Assembly (NCBI RefSeq): GCF_021366795.1
Contig: NZ_JAHCPS010000015.1
Coordinates: 1-35,500, forward strand
DNA from: Macrococcoides caseolyticum
GTDB taxonomy: Bacteria > Bacillota > Bacilli > Staphylococcales > Staphylococcaceae
Direction: 5' to 3'
DNA length: 35,500 bases
Shown piece after piece: positions 1 to 8,808 of the stretch (within the stretch, counting starts at the first letter, position 1; every line of letters starts with the position of its first letter). The position numbers and the translations under genes were made by a program. The notes under the pieces are model-generated. The model saw only the letters and a program-made list of their open reading frames with translations, was not told where the DNA came from and did not search any database.

Positions 1-40
1 CATCTTTAATTCCTAATGTTTTTGATATAAAATGATTCAT
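1..40 (-). CDS. possible 5' end of a gene running out of the window
   Basis: Reading leftwards on the minus strand, an AAGGAG ribosome binding site is followed after about 11 bases by an ATG and an open frame beginning MNHFISKTLGIKD that runs off the window edge. Only 13 codons are visible, so no function can be given. The start resembles the first residues of some ISL3-family transposases, but this is far too little to call. Confidence 0.35.
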   Translation of the reverse strand, partial: MNHFISKTLGIKD

Positions 41-122
41 AGACGCATTATCTCCTTAGTTATTGGTTTGGTCACTTGTAATTATAGAGATAATTGCGTC
101 CTTTTTATATCCAAAAAATCAA

Positions 123-168
123 AAAACGGGCTGAAGAAAAGATTTGTATCTTTTCATCAGTCCGTTTT
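123..168. terminator. strong hairpin, probable terminator
   Basis: Inverted repeat of about 20 pairs (AAAACGG, CTGA and GAAAAGAT on the left arm, matched on the right) with one G-T pair, one A-A mismatch and a TTGT loop. On the minus strand it is followed by a T-rich run. It lies between menA and the leftmost partial gene and probably acts as a second terminator for leftward transcription. Confidence 0.6.
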
Positions 169-186
169 ATTATAGAACCTAAAATA

Positions 187-210
187 AAAGCACCGGTAGC
201 CCGGTGCTTT
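187..210 (-). terminator. terminator of menA
   Basis: Perfect 10-bp stem (AAAGCACCGG with CCGGTGCTTT) around a TAGC loop, followed on the minus strand by a TATTTT tract, about 40 bases past the menA stop codon. Confidence 0.8.
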
Positions 211-251
211 ATTTTGTATGTGCATAAAAAGAAACGGAAATGATATAAAAA

Positions 252-1172
252 TTAAATTGCGGTTAATGCTGCTAAATATAACCCTAAAGCAAATAAGAAG
301 CCAAATATCGTATTGAACTGACCTGTGACTTTCATCGCCGGCATTAATTCTATCGGAGTATCGCCTTTAAAGAAACGATTTACAGCTTTAATCGGTAAAT
401 TAAAGCTCAGCAAAACTAAAAGTAAAAATAGTGAGCCATAAGGTTTAAAGAAGACCGTATATAAGACGATTAAAAAGCTCACAAAATACAAGAGCGCCAT
501 TGTCATAATTGCAATGTTTTTACCGACTAATATAACATAAGTCTTTCTGCCGCTTATTTTATCTTTCACGCGGTCACGAATATTGTTCGCCATATTAATC
601 ATACCGATATTGATGGATACAGGGATACTCATGATTGCTGGGTACATTTCTAAATGACCTACTTGAATATAGAATGTAATCATAATGATCACAAAGCCCA
701 TAAAGAATCCGGCAAATATTTCTCCGAAGGGTGTCCATGATATCGGAACAGGACCACCTGTATAAAAGTATCCAACCGCCATACATACAAGTCCGACAAG
801 TAATATCAGCCATGAAGATTGTGAACAAATGTAGATGCCAAGCATCGCAGCAATAATATAGAAGATGACAGCTAATCGGTATACATGTGATGGTTGCATG
901 CCATTACGTACAATCGCGCCACCAATCCCCACAGAAGTATGATCGTCCAGGCCACGTTTAAAATCAAAGTATTCGTTAAACATATTGGTTGCAGCTTGAA
1001 TTAACAAACATGCAATAAGCATAATGATTAATAAATCAATACGAATATCTGTAAAGTATTTTGCGCATGCTGTCCCGACAAGAACTGGTACAAAACTTGC
1101 GGTTAACGTGTGCGGTCGCATTAAGTGATAATATTTTGCAATACCATTGTGTTGTTTCAAATGTTCAGACAT
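252..1172 (-). CDS. menA: 1,4-dihydroxy-2-naphthoate polyprenyltransferase MenA
   Basis: Integral membrane prenyltransferase of the UbiA family. It attaches the polyprenyl chain to 1,4-dihydroxy-2-naphthoate to give demethylmenaquinone. The protein has 306 residues, normal for MenA, and is mostly hydrophobic with about eight to nine membrane segments. Both Mg-pyrophosphate binding motifs are visible: NMFNEYFDFKRGLDD near residues 63-77 and NNIRDRVKD near 196-204. The start ATG follows a GAGGT ribosome binding site. The gene is divergent from menF, as in staphylococci, so the two sides of the pathway are read from one intergenic region. It is transcribed alone and ends at a clear terminator. 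Confidence 0.95.
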   Translation of the reverse strand: MSEHLKQHNGIAKYYHLMRPHTLTASFVPVLVGTACAKYFTDIRIDLLIIMLIACLLIQAATNMFNEYFDFKRGLDDHTSVGIGGAIVRNGMQPSHVYRLAVIFYIIAAMLGIYICSQSSWLILLVGLVCMAVGYFYTGGPVPISWTPFGEIFAGFFMGFVIIMITFYIQVGHLEMYPAIMSIPVSINIGMINMANNIRDRVKDKISGRKTYVILVGKNIAIMTMALLYFVSFLIVLYTVFFKPYGSLFLLLVLLSFNLPIKAVNRFFKGDTPIELMPAMKVTGQFNTIFGFLFALGLYLAALTAI

Positions 1173-1202
1173 AATTTTACCTCGTTTATTCTTAATGTAT
1201 AA

Positions 1203-1231
1203 ATTTTATATTTAATATGAGATACCGTCAA
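1203..1231 (-). promoter_or_regulatory. menA promoter
   Basis: On the minus strand TTGACG, 17 bases, then TAAAAT: a near-consensus vegetative promoter. It would start transcription roughly 25-30 bases upstream of the menA ATG. Confidence 0.6.
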
Positions 1232-1272
1232 CAAATCTAGCATAATTTATCCCTTTATCCGTGAATAGTGTT

Positions 1273-1294
1273 AAAATAATAAGTATATTATTTT
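1273..1294. repeat. AT-rich inverted repeat upstream of menF
   Basis: Nine-base perfect inverted repeat (AAAATAATA / TATTATTTT) with a 4-base centre, 21 bases before the menF start codon. It falls where the menF promoter or its operator would be. It could be an operator or just AT-rich promoter DNA. Confidence 0.35.
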
Positions 1295-1315
1295 GAAGTG
1301 AAAGAAGTGTAGAAT

Positions 1316-2602
1316 GTGCCGATGTATCAAGGGTCTAAGCGTCAATTAATACAACCACTACGTCATATTAAGCAATATCATATTAAACATCCATTGAACA
1401 TTGCAGCGGTAATGGATTATTTCAAATCATTTAAAGGCGAACGCTACGTCTTTATGAATAAAGATCAATCGTTTAAGCTCGTGGGAATTGGCCATCATTC
1501 ATTATTTGTTGATGAGAATATCAATCCGGCGTACATTGAAAAGGAATTTATTGCGCATTTAAAGCAATCTTCTGTCAGTGAAGATATATTAAAACGTCTG
1601 AAGTTGTTTGGTGGTTTTCATTTTGATGAGAATGAGAGTCCGAATTTTTCAAGTTTCCATAAGAGTCACTTTGTGCTCCCTTATATTCAATTGATTGAAA
1701 TGTCTGGTGAGCTTGTAGTGCTCGCGGTAGATTATGCGCTGGATATCGATGCATTAGTCGCACATATGCAGCAATTCAAACATCATGTCGACAAGAACAC
1801 TTTGATGGATGCAACAGACATTGATTTAGAATTGTTTAAGACAAATGCAAACAAGGCGATTATGATGATGCAACAGGGAGAACTCAAAAAGGTTGTATTA
1901 TCTCGTAAACGTAAAATCACAATGCAGCATTCGATAGATACATTAAGTTTAATCACCCATGCTGAACAAAGTCGTGAGTTAAGTTACTTTGCATTAATGG
2001 AATCAGGTGAGCATACGTTTGTTACTAAGACACCTGAACAGCTCGTTCGTGTAGAGGACGGCATGATTCATACGAACGCAATTGCAGGAACGATGGGAAA
2101 AGATATTAAAGATGCAAAAGTTAAATTAAGTGAAGATACTAAGAATTTATATGAGCATCAAATTGTTGTTGAAAGTATACAAGCTGATTTGGCACCATAT
2201 ACGAATAAAGTCATACTTAAAGATGCACCGGATATTTTAGACAATCAATTCTTTTATCATTTATATACACCGATTCAAGCAGAGCTATCAACAGGTGGGT
2301 TGTTAGAGGTAACAGAGAGTTTACATCCGACACCTGCACTTGGTGGGTATCCTAAAGCTATTGCCATGGACTTCTTAACGCAAGCAAGTGAAGGTAGAGG
2401 GTTATATGGTGCACCGCTTGGTTATATGGATATAGCACAGGAAGGTGAATTTATTGTCGCCATTCGTTCTATGGTAATAGAAGATAATCGTGCTGTACTC
2501 TATGCGGGTTGCGGTATTGTGAAATCGAGCATTGTAGAGAGTGAAGTACACGAAACAGAAATAAAATTTAAACCGATGCTGGAAATGTTAGGGGTAATTT
2601 AA
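1316..2602 (+). CDS. menF: isochorismate synthase MenF
   Basis: Chorismate-utilising enzyme that converts chorismate to isochorismate, the first committed step of menaquinone synthesis. It has 428 residues. The N-terminal third is poorly conserved. The chorismate-binding domain covers roughly residues 170-425, with the family blocks TNAIAGT, HPTPALGGYPK, GLYGAPLGY and an ending around YAGCGIV and ETEIKFKPMLEML. The start is GTG; an ATG two codons later is equally possible, and the ribosome binding site (AAAGAAGTG) is weak for both. It is the first gene of menF-menD-menH-menB, and menD begins directly after its stop codon, so translation is probably coupled. Confidence 0.93.
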   Translation: MPMYQGSKRQLIQPLRHIKQYHIKHPLNIAAVMDYFKSFKGERYVFMNKDQSFKLVGIGHHSLFVDENINPAYIEKEFIAHLKQSSVSEDILKRLKLFGGFHFDENESPNFSSFHKSHFVLPYIQLIEMSGELVVLAVDYALDIDALVAHMQQFKHHVDKNTLMDATDIDLELFKTNANKAIMMMQQGELKKVVLSRKRKITMQHSIDTLSLITHAEQSRELSYFALMESGEHTFVTKTPEQLVRVEDGMIHTNAIAGTMGKDIKDAKVKLSEDTKNLYEHQIVVESIQADLAPYTNKVILKDAPDILDNQFFYHLYTPIQAELSTGGLLEVTESLHPTPALGGYPKAIAMDFLTQASEGRGLYGAPLGYMDIAQEGEFIVAIRSMVIEDNRAVLYAGCGIVKSSIVESEVHETEIKFKPMLEMLGVI

Positions 2603-4264
2603 ATGAATGAAGCGTTAACAGAGCAAGTATTTCATTTTGTGAAATCATTATATGATTATGGGGTGAAAGAAATTGTAATCTCACCAGGGTCACGCTCGAC
2701 ACCGGTTGCCATTGCTTGTGAACTGCATCCGTTAATGAAGACCTATATTCATCCAGATGAGCGAAGTGCTGGATTTTATGCTTTGGGACTGATGAAAGCA
2801 ACGAAACAACCTGTTGCGATATTATGTACTTCAGGTACAGCAGCAAGTAATTATGTCCCTGCAGTGTCTGAATGTTTTATCAGCAATATGCCGCTTGTTG
2901 TAATAACAAGCGACCGCCCGCATGAACTCAGAAATGTCGGCGCACCTCAAGCAATCAATCAGGTTGGCATGTATCGTAATTTTGTACATTATGAACGAGA
3001 CTTTCCGGTAGCGGACAGCTCAAACGAAGTTAAAGCATTTACGGATGCTGTTATGATGCAAGCGCGTTGTTATTTCAGTGGACCGATGAAAGGGCCAGTG
3101 CATTTTAATTTACCGTTTAGAGAACCTTTAATGCCAAACGTGGATAGCATGGACTTGATGACTGTTGAACCGAAAGCAATCATTAGTTATCAGAAGCTGT
3201 TTGATGTATTAACAGTGAAGCATCTGATTACTCGTGAGCGTGGTGTAATTATTGCTGGCGATTGTCAGAATGAAGATTTAACACAGATGCTCATATTCTC
3301 AACAATCCACAACGTGCCAATTATTGCTGATCCATTGAGTCAAATTCGCGATATCAAGCATCCGAACATTGTCACAACGGGTGATAGTATTTTCAAGGTG
3401 GTAGAGAATATAACACCAGGCTACATCATTAGAGTAGGAAATGCAGTCGTTTCTAAAGCAATTAATCAATGGCTGAAGCAGATAGATGTGCCCCAAATAC
3501 TCGTACAACCACGCGTACAGCCGAATACTTTCCCTAAGGTGCCGGATGTCTTTGTAGAAATTACAGCCAATGATTTCTTTAGACAAATTGCAGAAGAAAA
3601 GCCACCTGCTAACCAATCATGGCTAAAATTCTGGCAAACGTTAAATGATTTGGTCATCAATCATATTATGCAACATACACAAACAGTTAGTGATGAAGGT
3701 AGTGCGATTTATCAGCTCTTTAAACAAATCAATAAAGATGAAGTCATTTTTTTAGGTAACAGTATGCCGATTAGGGATTGCGATACATTCTTTACGCATT
3801 TTGAAGGTAAACCCTATTGTAATCGTGGTGCGAATGGTATAGATGGTGTTGTCAGTACAGCTTTAGGTATGGCACGCCATAAGAAGGTGACTTTGATAAT
3901 TGGAGATATATCTTTTTACCATGATATGAACGGATTAATTATGGAACGTCTCATCAAAGATTTTGAACATCATCATAGGATTAACATTATCGTAATGAAT
4001 AATAATGGTGGCGGTATCTTTAGTTACTTACCGCAATACGAGGATAAAGCGCATTTTGAACGCCTATTTGGTACACCGCTAGATCTTGACTTTGAACATA
4101 CAGCAAAGCTGTATCACTTTAAATACAAGAAATTTAATGTATTTGATGAGATTACATTACCTAAGGAAAATGGTTATATTATCGAAATCACTTCAGATAG
4201 AGAAGAGAATTTAGTCGCGCACCGCAAACTGATTGATGGCTTAAAGGAAAAGCTCAATGCTTAA
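2603..4264 (+). CDS. menD: SEPHCHC synthase MenD
   Basis: Thiamine-diphosphate enzyme that joins isochorismate and 2-oxoglutarate to make 2-succinyl-5-enolpyruvyl-6-hydroxy-3-cyclohexene-1-carboxylate. It has 553 residues, normal for the family. The N-terminal Pyr domain shows SPGSRSTP (28-34) and the cofactor-activating Glu in HPDERSAGF (E53). The C-terminal PP domain shows the diphosphate/Mg motif GDISFYHDMNGL and the following NNNGGGIF. The start ATG directly abuts the menF stop, with a ribosome binding site inside the end of menF. The 3' end overlaps menH by 8 bases. Confidence 0.96.
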   Translation: MNEALTEQVFHFVKSLYDYGVKEIVISPGSRSTPVAIACELHPLMKTYIHPDERSAGFYALGLMKATKQPVAILCTSGTAASNYVPAVSECFISNMPLVVITSDRPHELRNVGAPQAINQVGMYRNFVHYERDFPVADSSNEVKAFTDAVMMQARCYFSGPMKGPVHFNLPFREPLMPNVDSMDLMTVEPKAIISYQKLFDVLTVKHLITRERGVIIAGDCQNEDLTQMLIFSTIHNVPIIADPLSQIRDIKHPNIVTTGDSIFKVVENITPGYIIRVGNAVVSKAINQWLKQIDVPQILVQPRVQPNTFPKVPDVFVEITANDFFRQIAEEKPPANQSWLKFWQTLNDLVINHIMQHTQTVSDEGSAIYQLFKQINKDEVIFLGNSMPIRDCDTFFTHFEGKPYCNRGANGIDGVVSTALGMARHKKVTLIIGDISFYHDMNGLIMERLIKDFEHHHRINIIVMNNNGGGIFSYLPQYEDKAHFERLFGTPLDLDFEHTAKLYHFKYKKFNVFDEITLPKENGYIIEITSDREENLVAHRKLIDGLKEKLNA

Positions 4265-5051
4265 GTTTGAACATTATCAAAATCAAAATGACCAGCTGAT
4301 TGTGATGATTCATGGCTTTCTTGGCAGTATTGAAACATTTAAAATGGCTAAAGACAGATTGATTCGTCACTTTGATGTATTGCTTGTTGAGTGTCCTGGT
4401 CATGGAATGCAGGCAAATGGAGAGGAATCATGGACGTTCCAGGCCATTGCAGCATCTCTCAATCAGCACCTTCAAACATTAAAGCAACATTATCAGTCCA
4501 TTGCGCTCTATGGTTATTCAATGGGCGGACGTATCGCACTTTATACAGCGCTACATTATCCACAGGTGCTCTCACATTTAATAATTGAAAGTGCTACGCC
4601 AGGCATAGAAAGTGAATCATTACGATTGGAGCGCATTGCACAAGATGAAGAACGTGCGCGCCAAATTGAAACAAATTATGCTGCGTTTATCAGAGCATGG
4701 GAAATGCTGCCTTTATTTAAAACAAGTCAAGCGCTACCCAAAGCAATTGAGCGAAGACAACATGAGATCCGTATGCACCATAACCCAACATGGATAGCAA
4801 AATCATTACGAGAGTATGGTACCGGTAGGCAGCCTAATTTATGGCCACTACTTAAAAACTTACGTATCCCGGTCCTTTTACTTACAGGACGACTGGATTC
4901 AAAGTTTGAGCACATCGCAGAAAAAATGACGCAGTTGTTACCTTATGTCAGACATGAAGTGATTGATGCCGGTCATACAATTCATGTGGAGAATTTAGAA
5001 ATATTTGATACAATAATAGTATCGTTTATCAAGGAGGAAAATCATGACTAG
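4257..5051 (+). CDS. menH: SHCHC synthase MenH (alpha/beta hydrolase)
   Basis: Alpha/beta-hydrolase-fold enzyme that removes pyruvate from the MenD product to give 2-succinyl-6-hydroxy-2,4-cyclohexadiene-1-carboxylate. It has 264 residues. HGFLGS (19-24) forms the oxyanion-hole loop, GYSMGG carries the nucleophile Ser88, RLDSK supplies the acid, and [10 protein letters not shown] near the C-terminus supplies the catalytic His. It overlaps menD by 8 bases at its start and menB by 8 bases at its end, which indicates a translationally coupled operon. Confidence 0.93.
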   Translation: MLKFEHYQNQNDQLIVMIHGFLGSIETFKMAKDRLIRHFDVLLVECPGHGMQANGEESWTFQAIAASLNQHLQTLKQHYQSIALYGYSMGGRIALYTALHYPQVLSHLIIESATPGIESESLRLERIAQDEERARQIETNYAAFIRAWEMLPLFKTSQALPKAIERRQHEIRMHHNPTWIAKSLREYGTGRQPNLWPLLKNLRIPVLLLTGRLDSKFEHIAEKMTQLLPYVRHEVIDAGHTIHVENLEIFDTIIVSFIKEENHD

Positions 5052-5862
5052 AGTCTGGGAAACATTAAAAGAATACAAAGAAATTAAATACGAATTTTTT
5101 GAAGGTATCGCTAAAATTACAATCAATCGTCCAGAAGTACGTAATGCATTTACACCGAACACTGTAATGGAAATGATTGATGCTTTCTCTCGTGCACGCG
5201 ATGACCAAAGAATCGGTGCGATCATCTTAACAGGTGAAGGAGATCTTGCCTTCTGTTCAGGTGGCGACCAGAAAGTACGTGGCCATGGTGGTTACGTTGG
5301 TGATGATAATATTCCACGTCTTAACGTATTAGACTTACAACGTTTAATCCGTGTTATTCCTAAACCGGTTGTTGCAATGGTACGTGGTTATGCAATTGGT
5401 GGCGGACATGTGCTACATGTTGTATGTGACTTAACCATCGCTGCTGACAATGCGCGATTTGGTCAAACAGGTCCAAAAGTAGGTTCATTTGATGCGGGAT
5501 ACGGTTCAGGCTACTTAGCACGTATCGTTGGACATAAGAAAGCACGTGAAATCTGGTACTTATGCCGTCAATACGATGCGCAGGAAGCATTAGAGATGGG
5601 CTTAGTTAACACTGTCGTACCATTAGACCAAGTAGAAGATGAAACTGTAAAATGGTGTAAAGAAATGTTACAACACTCACCAACAGCTTTACGCTTCTTA
5701 AAAGCTGCAATGAATGCAGATACAGATGGATTAGCAGGCCTGCAACAATTCGCAGGTGATGCAACGTTACTTTATTACACAAGTGATGAAGCGAAAGAAG
5801 GTCGCGACGCATTTAAAGAAAAACGCGAGCCAGACTTCGATCAGTTCCCTAAATTCCCATAA
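5044..5862 (+). CDS. menB: 1,4-dihydroxy-2-naphthoyl-CoA synthase MenB
   Basis: Crotonase-family enzyme that closes the second ring of the naphthoquinone from o-succinylbenzoyl-CoA. It has 272 residues. Conserved blocks include [17 protein letters not shown] (oxyanion hole), [40 protein letters not shown] and the C-terminal segment ending in DQFPKFP, all typical of MenB. A strong AAGGAGG ribosome binding site lies inside the end of menH. It is the last gene of the menFDHB operon and is followed by a terminator. Its third codon positions look better optimised than those of menH, which suggests higher expression. Confidence 0.97.
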   Translation: MTRVWETLKEYKEIKYEFFEGIAKITINRPEVRNAFTPNTVMEMIDAFSRARDDQRIGAIILTGEGDLAFCSGGDQKVRGHGGYVGDDNIPRLNVLDLQRLIRVIPKPVVAMVRGYAIGGGHVLHVVCDLTIAADNARFGQTGPKVGSFDAGYGSGYLARIVGHKKAREIWYLCRQYDAQEALEMGLVNTVVPLDQVEDETVKWCKEMLQHSPTALRFLKAAMNADTDGLAGLQQFAGDATLLYYTSDEAKEGRDAFKEKREPDFDQFPKFP

Positions 5863-5901
5863 GCAATAATGAGGCGGGGACGACGTGCTCTGCGCATAAA
5901 G

Positions 5902-5957
5902 AAACCGAACGAAACTCATAAATCGTACTTTGATTTATCGTTTTCGTTCGGTTTTTT
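5902..5957 (+). terminator. menB terminator inside a larger palindrome
   Basis: Long hairpin: AAACCGAACGAAA pairs with TTTTCGTTCGGTTT, with an inner CATAAATC/GATTTAT stem and then a run of six T. Weaker outer pairing (GGCGGGGACGAC upstream against GTCGT and GTTCCGCC downstream) makes the element about 120 bases long (5872-5991). The rest of the 314-base gap up to menE holds one more hairpin and no recognisable gene. Confidence 0.8.
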
Positions 5958-6064
5958 GTCGTAGTGACAACTTCTGTTCCGCCGTTTAGGCTGTTAATCG
6001 TAAGAGGTCAAAGGCTTATGTCTTATCTCATTTATTATGGAGAAAATGTAAATTGTGTTCGTTA

Positions 6065-6091
6065 TTGCCGGATACGCAACGTATCCGGCAA
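6065..6091. repeat. perfect 12-bp hairpin upstream of menE
   Basis: TTGCCGGATACG and CGTATCCGGCAA separated by only three bases (CAA). No T-run follows on either strand, so it is not a normal intrinsic terminator. It sits about 85 bases before menE and could be an operator, an RNA-stabilising hairpin or a dispersed repeat copy. Confidence 0.6.
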
Positions 6092-6176
6092 AACCATTAG
6101 AAATCAAAGTATTTCATCACATCATCAATAAATTTTTTGATATGATAAGAGTAATCATCTATTAGGACGTGAACGT

Positions 6177-7589
6177 ATGCAATGGTTAAAGGAAGCAGCA
6201 GAAAAGTACCCTTCAAAAATAGCGATAGAATGTAACGATCAGTCACTGACATATCATGCATTATATGAAAAAGCGCTACAAGTCGCTTTGAAGCTAAAGA
6301 CTTTGCAGCAAAAGCGGGTTGCACTTCAGGCGGAAAATACATTAAATGATTGTTTGATTATTCATGGTGCGATACTTGCAGGCATTGAATTGGTGATGAT
6401 CAACAAACATTTAACTGAAAAAGAAATAACAAGACAAATGAACTCGGTTAATACTGAATTACTGATTTCAAATGATAAATTTGATAACCTAAAACCCATA
6501 TCAAAAACACTCATTATGACGGATTTATCCGAACAAATAAATTCACCTATTATAAATCAACCTGATGATATACTGTCGATTATGTTCACATCCGGTACTA
6601 CGGGTGTACAAAAAGCAGTACCTCAGCGCTATATTAATCATTTCACTAGTGCTGAGAACTGTAAAGAGACATTGACATATCATCATGATTCAGTTTGGTT
6701 AGACGTATTGCCACTCTTTCATATTAGTGGCTTAAGTATACTCCTGCGTGCAGTTATGGATGGATGTACAGTTGTCCTGCATGAAAAGTTTGACGCACAA
6801 CAGATTATTCAGGATATCCAGGAAAAAAATATTACGCACATATCTCTCGTTCCTCAAACACTAGAACGCTTATTAAGCCAAGGTTTGAATGCCCAATACG
6901 CACTGGAAGGTATATTGATTGGAGGCGCAAAACTTGACGAACGTTTATTGAATGAAGCACGTACAGTGGGTTTACCGATTTATACCTCGTTTGGTATGAC
7001 TGAAACATGTTCGCAAATGATTACGGCAACACCAGATGATATAAAACAATATCCCAAAAGTGTAGGTCGCATTAACAACGCGATTCAAATCTTTCATGCG
7101 CAAAATGGCATTGGTGAAATCGGGGTTAAAGGTGAAAACGTGATGACAGGTTATATATTTCCGGATAATGCTAACGATGAAGCATTCAAAGATGGTTTCT
7201 TTTTAACGGGCGATATTGGTTATATCGATAACGGTTATTTATATATATTGGATCGTCGAAAAGATTTGATCATTTCTGGTGGTGAAAATATTTATCCATC
7301 TGAAATCGAACAAGTTCTTTTAAGTCATACGGATGTATCGGCAGTCGCTATTATTGGCATTGAGGATGTAAGGTGGGGGAGTATACCCATTTGCTTGTAT
7401 GAAGCAGAGGATGATATGACACTTGAGATGAAATCATTATTAAATGACATGTTAGCGAAATATAAACATCCGAAAGCGTATTATCAAGTGGATAAATTAA
7501 TACGTACATCCAACGGGAAAATCTCCAGACATTTGTGTAAGGAGTGGTTTATCCATGAATATCAGCCAACTGAATCTCTATCATTTTGA
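6177..7589 (+). CDS. menE: o-succinylbenzoate--CoA ligase MenE
   Basis: Acyl-adenylate-forming enzyme that activates o-succinylbenzoate with ATP and CoA, supplying the MenB substrate. It has 470 residues. The AMP-binding P-loop FTSGTTGVQKAVP lies near 137-149, followed by SFGMTET, the hinge region TGDIGYIDNGYLYILDRRKD, and ISGGENIYPSEIEQVL. The C-terminal catalytic Lys is in SNGKISR. An extended -10 (TGATATGAT) lies about 35 bases upstream; the ribosome binding site (AGGACGTG) is moderate. Its 3' end overlaps menC by 35 bases. Confidence 0.95.
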   Translation: MQWLKEAAEKYPSKIAIECNDQSLTYHALYEKALQVALKLKTLQQKRVALQAENTLNDCLIIHGAILAGIELVMINKHLTEKEITRQMNSVNTELLISNDKFDNLKPISKTLIMTDLSEQINSPIINQPDDILSIMFTSGTTGVQKAVPQRYINHFTSAENCKETLTYHHDSVWLDVLPLFHISGLSILLRAVMDGCTVVLHEKFDAQQIIQDIQEKNITHISLVPQTLERLLSQGLNAQYALEGILIGGAKLDERLLNEARTVGLPIYTSFGMTETCSQMITATPDDIKQYPKSVGRINNAIQIFHAQNGIGEIGVKGENVMTGYIFPDNANDEAFKDGFFLTGDIGYIDNGYLYILDRRKDLIISGGENIYPSEIEQVLLSHTDVSAVAIIGIEDVRWGSIPICLYEAEDDMTLEMKSLLNDMLAKYKHPKAYYQVDKLIRTSNGKISRHLCKEWFIHEYQPTESLSF

Positions 7590-8523
7590 GGCACCCTTTA
7601 ACACACCCATTCAAACTAATATCATTACACTGAAGACACGAAAAGTCCTGGTCGTCGGCTTAGTAATAGACGGGATAGAATATTTTGCAGAAGCGAATAG
7701 CTTTGAAACGCCATGGTATCATTACGAAACGATATCGTCTGTCGCAAGAGAAGTTGTGCACGTCTTTCACCAGATAAAAGCAATGCCTGAAAACATGCAG
7801 TCATACCTTCAGACAATCGGTCCGAATGCGCGTAGCTGTTATGACATAATAATGTATCAATATCAAAATGACTTATCACAAGTCAGTGTCCCAATTGGCC
7901 AGACGATGCATCACTTTGATACGCAAGTTAGGCCGGATGCTGCGCGCGTTAAACTAAAGATGCATCAAGACATCTTAAAGCAAGTGCAGGCCATTCGTAC
8001 GAATAGTGATGTACCTATTGTCATTGATGCAAACGGCCAGTTAGACGAACGACACTTTCATTTACTCTATACACTGAATCAGTACGATATACTTTACTTT
8101 GAAGAACCCTTTTCTGAGTTGAAGCATTATCAGGCGCTACATCAAATATATCGTGAGATACCACTTGCCATTGATGAAAGTGCCACAAGTGTTGAGCAAA
8201 TTAAGCAGTATCATGCATCAGGTGTACATACTGCAGTCATTAAATATAGTCGTATTGGCGGTATCCATCAAGCATTACAATTAAAAGAAACATTAACGGA
8301 TATAAGGCTCGTTGCCGGTGGGATGTATGAATTTGGTTTAAGTAAGTACTTTACAGCATTACTAGGACAAATCTTTCAAACAGTACCAGACGTTACACCA
8401 CAAGGTACTTATTTTATAAGTGATTATAGTCACTATCATGAAACGAATCAGCATGGCCTACTCACAATAGATGTGCCGAAAGTGAATCGTACAGCACTAG
8501 AACAGATAGCCTCATATCAATAA
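7555..8523 (+). CDS. menC: o-succinylbenzoate synthase MenC
   Basis: Enolase-superfamily dehydratase that converts the MenH product to o-succinylbenzoate. It has 322 residues. The active-site set is complete: the KxK pair (K133, K135) in RVKLKM, metal ligands in VIDANGQ (D158), FEEPF (E183/E184) and AIDES (D207), and the second catalytic Lys in AVIKYSRIGG (K230). The start lies inside menE, 35 bases before the menE stop, and is set by a TAAGGAG ribosome binding site at 7538-7544. Operon with menE; ends at a shared bidirectional terminator. Confidence 0.94.
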   Translation: MNISQLNLYHFEAPFNTPIQTNIITLKTRKVLVVGLVIDGIEYFAEANSFETPWYHYETISSVAREVVHVFHQIKAMPENMQSYLQTIGPNARSCYDIIMYQYQNDLSQVSVPIGQTMHHFDTQVRPDAARVKLKMHQDILKQVQAIRTNSDVPIVIDANGQLDERHFHLLYTLNQYDILYFEEPFSELKHYQALHQIYREIPLAIDESATSVEQIKQYHASGVHTAVIKYSRIGGIHQALQLKETLTDIRLVAGGMYEFGLSKYFTALLGQIFQTVPDVTPQGTYFISDYSHYHETNQHGLLTIDVPKVNRTALEQIASYQ

Positions 8524-8525
8524 TA

Positions 8526-8563
8526 AAAACACCGAACGAATTTAAAATAGCGTTCGGTGTTTT
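8526..8563. terminator. bidirectional terminator between menC and yidD
   Basis: Perfect 13-bp stem AAAACACCGAACG / CGTTCGGTGTTTT with a 12-base loop. A-rich and T-rich flanks lie on both sides, placed between two convergent genes. Confidence 0.85.
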
Positions 8564-8568
8564 ATCCA

Positions 8569-8799
8569 TCAATGATTTTTGTTTTCTTTATGTGGCACAG
8601 GATCAAAGCCACCCGGATGGAAAGGATGGCACTTTAAAATACGCTTAACGGTTAAATAACTTCCTTTAATCGCGCCATGGGTCTCAATCGCTTCAAGACC
8701 ATATTGAGAACACGTCGGTGTAAACCGGCAAGTTGGTGGTGTCAACGGTGAGATAAACTTTCTGTAAAATGTAATCCCTGCAATTAAGAGTTGTTTCAT
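8569..8799 (-). CDS. yidD: membrane protein insertion efficiency factor YidD
   Basis: Small membrane-associated protein that assists YidC/Sec-dependent insertion of membrane proteins. The family signature is clear: [21 protein letters not shown] followed by a conserved block ending [14 protein letters not shown], with the three invariant cysteines. I take the ATG that gives [15 protein letters not shown] (76 residues) because AGGTG lies 6 bases before it and this matches the family's usual N-terminus. A GTG three codons upstream (8808) is the alternative. It is the second gene behind the lipoprotein gene, which ends 9 bases before it. Confidence 0.93.
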   Translation of the reverse strand: MKQLLIAGITFYRKFISPLTPPTCRFTPTCSQYGLEAIETHGAIKGSYLTVKRILKCHPFHPGGFDPVPHKENKNH

Positions 8800-8808
8800 T
8801 ATTTTCAC

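Noticed and set aside
1-251. Insertion sequence (ISL3-type) at the left edge
   Set aside because: Only 13 codons and no convincing terminal inverted repeat or target duplication are visible; the hairpins here are better explained as terminators.
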